DNA of 13,601 bases from CAYMLL01 sp964390645 (GTDB taxonomy: Bacteria > Planctomycetota > UBA8108). The notes beneath the pieces are model-generated. The model saw only the letters and a list, made by a program, of their open reading frames with translations. It had not been told where the DNA came from and ran no database searches. Below, in pieces: positions 1 to 6,307 of the stretch. Both the position numbers and the translations under genes were made by a program. Position 1 is the stretch's first letter, and each line of letters starts with the position of its first letter. Where the stretch lies: NCBI GenBank assembly GCA_964390645.1, contig CAYMLL010000219.1, positions 1-13,601 on the forward strand. Direction: 5' to 3'.

Positions 1-159
1 GCGCTTCAGCAGAGGGCGCGCGACGGAGTAGTGCGACTTGACGGAGTCGTCGAAGGTGAGGACGCCGAGGCGGTCGGGGATCGTCTTGCACGCGGGGAGG
101 CCCGCTCCGAGCAGGACGCCGGTGAGAACGGTGAGCTGGACGCGCTGAGGTCGAGTCAC
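1..159 (-). CDS. Polysaccharide deacetylase, N-terminal fragment (runs off left edge)
   Basis: This is the first 53 codons of a minus-strand gene that continues beyond base 1. It starts with GTG at 159, preceded by a GGAAG Shine-Dalgarno-like stretch 7 bases upstream. Residues 8-24 form a short hydrophobic export signal ending in LPAC, which resembles a lipobox, so the product may be a lipoprotein with Cys24 as anchor. Cleavage by ordinary signal peptidase I is the alternative. Immediately after it comes GVLTFDDSVKSHYSVARPLL. The TFDD motif is motif 1 of the NodB-homology polysaccharide deacetylases, where the Asp pair includes the catalytic base and a metal ligand. Such enzymes remove N- or O-acetyl groups from glycans such as chitin oligomers, peptidoglycan or xylan. 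The other NodB motifs (HxxxH and the rest) lie outside the window, so neither activity nor substrate can be judged. It is divergent from the double sulfatase. I am fairly sure of the family, but only from one motif and its flanks. Confidence 0.72.
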   Translation of the reverse strand, partial: MTRPQRVQLTVLTGVLLGAGLPACKTIPDRLGVLTFDDSVKSHYSVARPLLKR

Positions 160-355
160 GGCAGGTCTTCCGTATCGGGGCTCCGGTTTCGACTTGCGGG
201 TCGGCGTGTCCGATGCGATTCGGCGGACTCAGGATAGCTCTCGACCCGGTGAGGCCTCAAGGTCGGTCCAGCGCTCGTTTTCTCCCATCCCGTCGAAACA
301 TCGAAGACGGCGGCCGAGCCGCGGTGTTCAACACCCCGCAAGCAACTCTCTCCAC
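160..355. other. Divergent intergenic region
   Basis: These 196 bases separate the divergent deacetylase and double-sulfatase genes and must hold the promoters of both. I see no convincing -35/-10 pair, operator palindrome or RNA gene. The plus-strand sulfatase frame stays open back to an ATG at 194, but the codons between 194 and 355 encode an Arg/Ser-rich stretch without export character, so I treat them as non-coding. A 5-bp GC-rich hairpin at 310-322 is too weak to interpret in such GC-rich DNA. Confidence 0.6.
167..171 (-). promoter_or_regulatory. Ribosome binding site of the deacetylase fragment
   Basis: Read on the minus strand this is GGAAG, 7 bases upstream of the GTG start at 159. 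It supports choosing that GTG, because no ATG with a comparable site continues this frame further upstream. Confidence 0.45.
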
Positions 356-3151
356 ATGGTGTCTCGAATGCCCCCTACCCGCATTGCCTCGTGCCTCCTG
401 CTTCTCTTCCTGGCGTCCTCGGCCGCGTTCTGCGTCGACGAGTCGCCAGCAGCGAGGATCCGTCCGAATATCGTCCTGATCCTGTCGGACGACCAGGGCT
501 ACGCCGACGTGAGCTGCTACGATCATCCGGACGAGGTCAGCACTCCCGGCATCGATCGCATCGCGCAGGCCGGTGTGCGCTTCACGAACGGCTACGCGAG
601 CGCGTACGTCTGCGCGCCGACGCGCGCCGGCCTCCTCACCGGGCGCTACCAGCAGCGCTTCGGCTTCTACACGGCCAGCGACTCACGCGTGGGCCTGCCC
701 CGGACGGAGACGACGATCGCCGATGTCCTCCGGAAGGAGGGATACGCGACCGGCGTCTTCGGCAAGTGGCACCTCGGTCTGACGCGCGAGTTTCACCCCC
801 TGAGTCGCGGCTTCGACGAGTTCTACGGATTTCTCGGGCACGGCGCGCACGACTACTTCGAGCTTCGCAAGACCGACGACCACCAGTCGATGTACCGGGG
901 CCGGGAGCGCATCGACGACGAGGGTTACCTGACTGACAATCTGGCGCGGGAGTCCGTCTCGTTCATCCGTAGACATCGCGAGCGGCCGTTCTTCCTCTAC
1001 CTGCCCTTCAACGCGGTTCACTGGCCGCTGCAGGCACCGAAGGAGGACATCTCGCGCTTCGGGACGGGGAACAAGAATCGTGACGTCTATCTGGCGATGC
1101 TCCATCGCATGGACCGGGCGGTGGGGAACGTCCTTGACGCGCTCGAGGAGAGCGGTGTAGCGCAGAACACGATGGTCTTTTTCCTCTCCGACAACGGAGG
1201 GTCGAAGAAGGTCCATGCGAACAACGGTGCGCTTCGCGATTTCAAGCAGAGCGTCCACGAGGGCGGCATCCGTGTGCCCTTCCTCGCGTCCTGGCCAGGA
1301 CGGCTGCCCGCCGGGAAAGTCTGCGACGAGCCGGTGATCTCGCTCGATCTGTTTCCGACGATCTGCTCGGCCGTGGGAATCGAGCCTGCCGCGGGGCGCG
1401 TTCTCGACGGGCGCGATCTGCTCGGGCTCTTCTCGAAGTCCGGGGCTCCGGCGCCGCTTCACGAGCGTCTCTTCTGGGACGGCGATGCGGGCAAGCGCGT
1501 CGTTCGAGCCGGGAAATGGAAGCTCGTCGACCATCAGGGCCGCGTCCAGCTCTACGATCTCCGGCGAGACATCGGCGAGAAGAGCGATGTCGCGGCAAAG
1601 CACCCGGACGTCGTCCGGCGTCTGCGATCCGACTTCGACCGCTGGCGCAAGGATATGGCGCCGCGCATCCAGAAGCCGAAACGAAGGCGAACTCGTGAGG
1701 AGCGGCGTGCGCGGCGGCAGCGGAAGACCGAGGAGACGCTGCAGACGCCGGATACCCGGCCTCTCAACGTTCTCTTCATCGTCTGCGACGACCTCAACAC
1801 GCGTGTCAGCACCTCGGGGTATCCGCACATCCGGACGCCGTCCTTCGATCGTCTCGCGGCGGAGGGGATGCGATTCACGCGGGCCTATTGTCAGTACCCT
1901 GTCTGCGGGCCGTCACGGGCATCGTTCCTCAGCGGGCTCTATCCGGAGTCGAGCGGGGTGCTCGACAACAAGACGGACATCCGCGACAGGAGTCCGGGCC
2001 GCGTGTCGCTGCCGCAGCTCTTCAAGCAGGGCGGATTCTGGACGGGCGGCGTCGGCAAGGTCTTCCACGGGCGACTGGATCACGGCGATCTGGCGTGGGA
2101 CGAGTACCACAAGTTCGACAACGACTGGAATCCCGTCGTCGAGCGTGCGCGACGCGAGTTCGAGGCCGAGAACGGCTCCATCGAGGAGCGGTCGAACCGC
2201 AAGGCGTGGCGCGCGAAGCTCAGGTCGATTCGCAAGGCCGCCGGGGGGCAGACACCGCCCGGATTCGGGCCGACGGACATGACCGACGGCCAGCATCGCG
2301 ACGGCAAGAACGTCCGCCAGATCGTCGACTGGCTCGACAAGGGGGCGTCGGGCGACAAGCCGTTCTTCGTCGCATGCGGCATCCACAAGCCTCACGTGCC
2401 GTTTCTGGCGCCGAAGAAGTACTTCGAGATGTACCCTCGCGACGAGCTGCACCTGCCCGCCTACCCGTCCGACGACTGGGACGACATCCCGGCTCTCGCG
2501 ATGGTGAAACGGTACCGTGCTTTCGGCTTCGAGCTCGGCAAGGAGAACCCGGAGCTTCGTCGCGACTACACGCAGGCCTACCACGCGTGCATCTCGTTCG
2601 TCGACGCCCAGATCGGGATGCTGTTCGACTCGCTGAAGCGCAACGGGCTCTGGGACCGGACCATCGTCGTGCTGACGTCGGACCACGGCTATCACCTCGG
2701 TGAGCACTTTCTCTGGGGCAAGGTGACGCTGTTCGAGGAGTGCGCGCGCGTGCCGCTCGTCGTGCGCGTGCCGGGGAAGACCCGGGCCGGAACCACGGCG
2801 CCCGGGCTCGTCGAGCTGGTCGATCTCTACCCGACCCTCGCGGAGCTCTGCGGCATCGAGCTTCCGGAAGCGATCCAGGGTCGCAGCTTCGTGCCGATCC
2901 TCGAGGACCCGACGCGTACGACTCGCGACGATGTCTACACGGTCGTGACCCGCGGCCAGAAGATCGGGCGCTCGATTCGCACGAAGCGTTGGCGCTACGC
3001 AGAGTGGGGGAGCGGTGGCGAGACGGAGCTCTACGATCTCGACGCGGATCGGCGCGAGCTGACCAACCTCGCCACGCGCCCGGAGCTTCGCGAGCGGGTC
3101 GCGCAGATGGCCAGACGCCTCGGGGAGGCACGGCGTCGCGCCACGCGCTGA
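356..3151 (+). CDS. Secreted tandem (double) sulfatase: arylsulfatase-type domain fused to iduronate-2-sulfatase-like domain
   Basis: A 931-residue exported protein with two complete sulfatase domains, which hydrolyse sulfate esters, probably on polysaccharides. The start at 356 (or the in-frame ATG at 368) puts a hydrophobic signal peptide at the N-terminus (IASCLLLLFLASSAAFC); neither start has a clear ribosome site. Domain 1 (about residues 38-433) resembles arylsulfatases. It has metal ligands D45/D46 and D279/N280, formylglycine motif CAPTR at C86 followed by AGLLTG, GKWHLG at 136-141, H222 and K297. A strongly basic linker (about 434-467) follows. Domain 2 (about 468-931) resembles iduronate-2-sulfatases. 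It has D478/D479, formylglycine motif CGPSR at C517, GKVFHG from 567, GIHKPH with H677/H680, SDHG with D776/H777, and K789. Domain 2 has no signal peptide of its own, so it depends on the N-terminal one. Single sulfatases are usually about 450-550 residues; this is a fusion. Family assignment is secure, substrates are unknown. Confidence 0.93.
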   Translation: MVSRMPPTRIASCLLLLFLASSAAFCVDESPAARIRPNIVLILSDDQGYADVSCYDHPDEVSTPGIDRIAQAGVRFTNGYASAYVCAPTRAGLLTGRYQQRFGFYTASDSRVGLPRTETTIADVLRKEGYATGVFGKWHLGLTREFHPLSRGFDEFYGFLGHGAHDYFELRKTDDHQSMYRGRERIDDEGYLTDNLARESVSFIRRHRERPFFLYLPFNAVHWPLQAPKEDISRFGTGNKNRDVYLAMLHRMDRAVGNVLDALEESGVAQNTMVFFLSDNGGSKKVHANNGALRDFKQSVHEGGIRVPFLASWPGRLPAGKVCDEPVISLDLFPTICSAVGIEPAAGRVLDGRDLLGLFSKSGAPAPLHERLFWDGDAGKRVVRAGKWKLVDHQGRVQLYDLRRDIGEKSDVAAKHPDVVRRLRSDFDRWRKDMAPRIQKPKRRRTREERRARRQRKTEETLQTPDTRPLNVLFIVCDDLNTRVSTSGYPHIRTPSFDRLAAEGMRFTRAYCQYPVCGPSRASFLSGLYPESSGVLDNKTDIRDRSPGRVSLPQLFKQGGFWTGGVGKVFHGRLDHGDLAWDEYHKFDNDWNPVVERARREFEAENGSIEERSNRKAWRAKLRSIRKAAGGQTPPGFGPTDMTDGQHRDGKNVRQIVDWLDKGASGDKPFFVACGIHKPHVPFLAPKKYFEMYPRDELHLPAYPSDDWDDIPALAMVKRYRAFGFELGKENPELRRDYTQAYHACISFVDAQIGMLFDSLKRNGLWDRTIVVLTSDHGYHLGEHFLWGKVTLFEECARVPLVVRVPGKTRAGTTAPGLVELVDLYPTLAELCGIELPEAIQGRSFVPILEDPTRTTRDDVYTVVTRGQKIGRSIRTKRWRYAEWGSGGETELYDLDADRRELTNLATRPELRERVAQMARRLGEARRRATR

Positions 3152-3155
3152 CGCA

Positions 3156-4127
3156 TCAGTCCTTCATGTGGCGGTTGACGAAATCGAGCACCGATCGATA
3201 TGCTGAGTCGATCTTTCGACTGTCGCCGCCCCCGAGCCCGTGTTCGCCGCCGGCGATCGGTACGAACCAGTGCTCGACGCCTTTCTTCGCCAGCTCGGCG
3301 GCCATCATCACCGACTGCTCGTAGGGGACGTCGGTGTCCTTCGTTCCGTGGAGGAGGAAAGTCGGCGGGTAGCTCGAGTCGACGTTGCGGACCGGCATGT
3401 ACGGGACGAACTTTTTCTCGTCCTCGTGCGGGTCCCATCCGGAGACCTCCCGCGGCCACAGTCCGTGTTGCCGGCAGTACTGGTAGAACGCGCCGCCGTT
3501 TCCTGTGCGGTGCCGCGAGTCGGAGATCACGGGTCCGCTCGCCTGGCTGCGCGCCTCGTCGCTCGTCAGCTTCACCCGATGGTGACGAGCATGTGGGCTC
3601 GGACGGCTGTACCAGTCGCCGACGAGGTCCCCGTACCCCCAGAACGATACGAGCACCCTCGGCCGCGGTCTGGCGCGGAAGCCTGCGGTCAACGTCAGAT
3701 AGCCGCCGGCGGATCCTCCCATGACCGCGACCCGCCTCGTGTCGACACGCAGCGTCTTCCCGCCCTCGCGCTGAATCCAGACGAATGCGTCCTCGACGTC
3801 ACGAATAATCTCCGGGAGCTTCGTCTCCGGGGCGAGCCGATAGTCGATCGACAGGATCGCGTAGCCCGAGTCGAGCAGCATCTTCCGGATCCGGCGATCG
3901 ATGCTCGCGCGATGGCCCATGATCAGAGCGCCGCCGTGGATCCAGACGACGAGCGGACGGATGAAGTTGTCATCGGTCCGGTGGAGGTCAGCCCGTATCT
4001 CGAGGTTCTCGACCTTCTTGTAGGTGTGGGTCGTCTTCACGATCGGCGCGCGGCGCTCGGTGTCTTCGGCACGGAGTGACGTCCACGCGGCCAGCACAGC
4101 GAGGAGGAGGAGACGTGACTTGATCAT
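3156..4127 (-). CDS. Secreted alpha/beta-hydrolase esterase (acetyl-esterase / HSL-like)
   Basis: A 323-residue serine esterase predicted to act outside the cytoplasm. The ATG at 4127 is chosen because it opens a typical signal peptide (MIKSRLLLLAVLAAWTSLRA, cleavage near residue 20). A weak GGGAC lies 4 bases upstream. The minus-strand frame stays open far upstream, but that stretch is antisense to the DUF1549 gene. Visible family features are HGG at 64-66 (oxyanion hole of the hormone-sensitive-lipase/acetyl-esterase group), SIDYRLAPE at 93-101, the nucleophile elbow GGSAGG with S139, a late HGTKDTDVP with D264 or D266 as the acid, and H296 in GGEHGL. The complete triad suggests an active carboxylesterase. 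Related planctomycete enzymes are annotated as acetyl-xylan or carbohydrate esterases, but the substrate cannot be read from sequence. An insertion around residues 172-235, between nucleophile and acid, probably forms a lid. It converges on the double sulfatase with 4 bases between stop codons and diverges from the DUF1549 gene. Confidence 0.88.
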   Translation of the reverse strand: MIKSRLLLLAVLAAWTSLRAEDTERRAPIVKTTHTYKKVENLEIRADLHRTDDNFIRPLVVWIHGGALIMGHRASIDRRIRKMLLDSGYAILSIDYRLAPETKLPEIIRDVEDAFVWIQREGGKTLRVDTRRVAVMGGSAGGYLTLTAGFRARPRPRVLVSFWGYGDLVGDWYSRPSPHARHHRVKLTSDEARSQASGPVISDSRHRTGNGGAFYQYCRQHGLWPREVSGWDPHEDEKKFVPYMPVRNVDSSYPPTFLLHGTKDTDVPYEQSVMMAAELAKKGVEHWFVPIAGGEHGLGGGDSRKIDSAYRSVLDFVNRHMKD

Positions 4128-4168
4128 GGTCGTCCCAGCGTATCGGAACTCCGTGTCGAAGGCCCGCG

Positions 4169-4197
4169 TGGAAATCTCTCCGGGGATGCTGGAGAAT
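4169..4197 (+). promoter_or_regulatory. Possible promoter of the DUF1549-DUF1501 operon
   Basis: TGGAAA at 4169-4174 and GAGAAT at 4192-4197 each match 4 of 6 positions of the sigma-70 consensus hexamers and are exactly 17 bases apart. They sit just ahead of the ribosome site and the GTG start at 4221. In GC-rich DNA such a match can occur by chance, and planctomycete promoter consensus is poorly known to me, so this is only a candidate. Confidence 0.2.
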
Positions 4198-4205
4198 GGT
4201 CGGCC

Positions 4206-4210
4206 GGAGG
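4206..4210 (+). promoter_or_regulatory. Ribosome binding site of the DUF1549/DUF1553 gene
   Basis: GGAGG lies 10 bases upstream of the GTG at 4221. It decides the start codon, since no ATG is available near the beginning of the export signal. Confidence 0.6.
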
Positions 4211-4220
4211 TTCGCGTCAC

Positions 4221-6302
4221 GTGATTCGACTGGTCGTCACCTTGTCGCTGCTGGGGGCTCCTGCGGAGGACGGGCTCGAGCCCGGGATCGCGGTCGAAGG
4301 TGCGGGCTACTGGGCCTTTCAGCGCGTCGAGAAGCCCGACGTTCCTCACGTCTCCCGCGAGGACTGGCGCGGCAATCCGGTCGACCGCTTCATCCTCGCT
4401 CGGCTGGAGAAGGAGGGGCTTGCACCCGTTCCGCCCGCGACGAGGAGGGTGCTGATTCGACGCACGACCTTCGATCTGATCGGCCTGCCACCGACGCCAC
4501 AGGAGGTCGACGCGTTCCTCGCTGACGACTCGCCGGACGCGTTCGCGAAGGTGGTCGATCGCTTGCTCGGCTCGAAGGAGTACGGTGAGCGATGGGGGAG
4601 ACACTGGCTCGATCTCGTACGCTACGCGGACACCGCCGGTGATGCAGCCGACTTTCCGGTCCCGGAGGCGTACAAGTATCGCAACTGGGTCATCGAGTCG
4701 TTCGCGTGCGACGAGACGTACGACGACTTCGTCCGCGAGCAGATCGCCGGTGATCTGCTTCCGGCCGCGGACGACGATGAGCGTTGGCGGCAGACGATCG
4801 CGACCGGATACATCGCGATCTCGCGACGTATCGGCGTCAGTCCGCACAACCTGCGCCATATCACGATCGAGAGCACGATCGACAATCTCGGCAAGACATT
4901 CCTCGGCTTGACGATCGGCTGCGCGCGCTGTCACGACCACAAGTTCGATCGCATTCCGACGAGCGACTACTACGCGTTCTACGGGATCTTCGACAGCTCG
5001 GTCTATCCGCACGCGGGCGCGGAGCACCAGCCGTACCGACGGGACTTCGTCTATCGCGCCGGGAAGGCGAAGGCGGACGAGATCCTTCGACCCTACCGTG
5101 AGACTCTCGCTCCATGGGATCGGCGTGAGCGGGAAGCGCTGAAGCTCTACCGGTCGTTCCAGGATCGAAAGGTGACCGATCCGAGCCTGACGCGCGAGTC
5201 GACGTGGAAGGCATTGCTTCGCGTCCGCGAGCGGCGCGCTCTTGTCGCGAGGACCTTTCCCGATCTCGAGATCGCGCACGCGATTCAGGAGGGCAAGTCG
5301 CGCGACGCACACGTGATGAAGGGCGGCGATCCGTCCAGCAAGGCGAAGGGGGCGCTCGTGCGTCGCGGATTCCTGCGGGTCCTCGGTGGCGCGAAGCTGG
5401 CCGCCGAGGCGGCGGGCAGCGGTCGCGCAGAGCTCGCGGGCTGGCTGACCGATCGGTCGAACCCGTTGACCGCTCGAGTCATGGCGAACCGTGTCTGGCA
5501 CCATCACTTTGGCCGCGGGATCGTCGCGACGACAAGCGACTTTGGCGTGCGCGGATCGCCTCCGACGCATCCGGAGCTGCTCGACTATCTCGCGGCGCGT
5601 TTCGTCGAGAGTGGGTGGTCGGTGAAGGCGATGCACCGACTGGTGCTGCTCTCGGAGACCTACCGGCTGGGGAATGCCGAGTCAGCGCGAAACTCGAAGC
5701 TCGATCCGGAGAATCTCCTCCTCTGGCGAGCGAATCGTGTTCGGCTCGAGGCCGAGCAGCTCCGCGACAGCCTGCTGACCCTCAGCGGTCGGCTCGATGC
5801 GTCGATCGGGCAGCGCCATCCCTTTCCGCACCGATTGACGTACTTCTATCGGCAACACGAGCCGTTCTCGGAGACCTATGCGACGAACCGGCGCAGCGTC
5901 TACATGCTACAGCGGCGTCTCGAGAAGGACGCCTTCCTCGATCTCTTCGATGGTCCCGACGGCAACCTGCACGTCGGTGAGCGCGGGGAGTCGACGACGA
6001 CGCTGCAGTCGCTCTACCTGATGAACTCCGAGTTCGTTCACGAGCAGGTGGACGCCATGGCGAGACGCTTGCTCGCCGAGACCGGTGACGGCTCGCCGCG
6101 GTCGCGGCTCGACTGGGCGTACGAGAGGCTTTTCTCCCGTCGTCCCGATGACCAGGAGGTCGCCCGCGGGCGCGAGCACCTGTCGACTCTTCGCGCGATC
6201 ATCGCTCGATCGGAGGGGGCGCGGGCAGACGTCGAGAGGTTGGCGTGGAGCGCTTACTTGCGTAGCATGGTCGGCAGCAACGCGTTTCTCTTCGTGGATT
6301 GA
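4221..6302 (+). CDS. DUF1549/DUF1553 (PSD1-type) planctomycete protein with CxxCH motif
   Basis: A 693-residue exported protein of unknown function from a family expanded in planctomycetes. It starts with GTG at 4221, preceded by GGAGG. The N-terminus has a short hydrophobic signal (IRLVVTLSLLGAPA). After the usual WAFQ segment comes DUF1549 (about residues 50-270), with NPVDRFILARLE, LIGLPPTPQEVDAFL and LVRYADTAG. DUF1549 contains a c-type haem-like motif CARCH at 234-238, followed by DHKFDRIPTSDYYAFYGIF. A variable linker leads into DUF1553 (about 400-690) with SNPLTARVMANRVWHHHFG, the TYRL segment and LYLMNSEF. Many relatives carry an N-terminal planctomycete cytochrome c domain (PSCyt1) with its own CxxCH; this protein lacks it, so C234/C237/H238 is its only CxxCH. 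Whether haem is bound there is not known. Its stop overlaps the possible TTG start of the DUF1501 gene, a pairing common in this phylum that suggests a joint role. Family certain, function unknown. Confidence 0.92.
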   Translation: MIRLVVTLSLLGAPAEDGLEPGIAVEGAGYWAFQRVEKPDVPHVSREDWRGNPVDRFILARLEKEGLAPVPPATRRVLIRRTTFDLIGLPPTPQEVDAFLADDSPDAFAKVVDRLLGSKEYGERWGRHWLDLVRYADTAGDAADFPVPEAYKYRNWVIESFACDETYDDFVREQIAGDLLPAADDDERWRQTIATGYIAISRRIGVSPHNLRHITIESTIDNLGKTFLGLTIGCARCHDHKFDRIPTSDYYAFYGIFDSSVYPHAGAEHQPYRRDFVYRAGKAKADEILRPYRETLAPWDRREREALKLYRSFQDRKVTDPSLTRESTWKALLRVRERRALVARTFPDLEIAHAIQEGKSRDAHVMKGGDPSSKAKGALVRRGFLRVLGGAKLAAEAAGSGRAELAGWLTDRSNPLTARVMANRVWHHHFGRGIVATTSDFGVRGSPPTHPELLDYLAARFVESGWSVKAMHRLVLLSETYRLGNAESARNSKLDPENLLLWRANRVRLEAEQLRDSLLTLSGRLDASIGQRHPFPHRLTYFYRQHEPFSETYATNRRSVYMLQRRLEKDAFLDLFDGPDGNLHVGERGESTTTLQSLYLMNSEFVHEQVDAMARRLLAETGDGSPRSRLDWAYERLFSRRPDDQEVARGREHLSTLRAIIARSEGARADVERLAWSAYLRSMVGSNAFLFVD

Positions 6303-6307
6303 GACCG

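Noticed and set aside
310..322. GC-rich 5-bp hairpin (GCGGC, loop CGA, GCCGC) in the sulfatase leader
   Set aside because: Short, without a T-tract, and expected by chance at this GC content; not evidence for a terminator or riboswitch.
194..355. N-terminal extension of the double sulfatase back to the ATG at 194
   Set aside because: The extra 54 residues are Arg/Ser-rich, and a proper signal peptide appears only after the ATG at 356 or 368. An extension would bury the signal peptide internally.
683..1828. 381-codon minus-strand open frame inside the double sulfatase
   Set aside because: It mirrors the coding strand of a confident gene, has no recognisable motif and no ribosome site; a GC-skew shadow.
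4128..5636. Minus-strand open frame extending the esterase by about 500 codons upstream
   Set aside because: It is antisense to the well-supported DUF1549/DUF1553 gene, shows no domain, and the real esterase begins with a signal peptide at 4127. Long antisense frames are expected in GC-rich codons.
6299..6307. TTG start for the DUF1501 gene overlapping the upstream stop
   Set aside because: It adds only three residues. The ATG at 6308 is a stronger start codon and leaves the Tat signal intact, although the TTG cannot be excluded.
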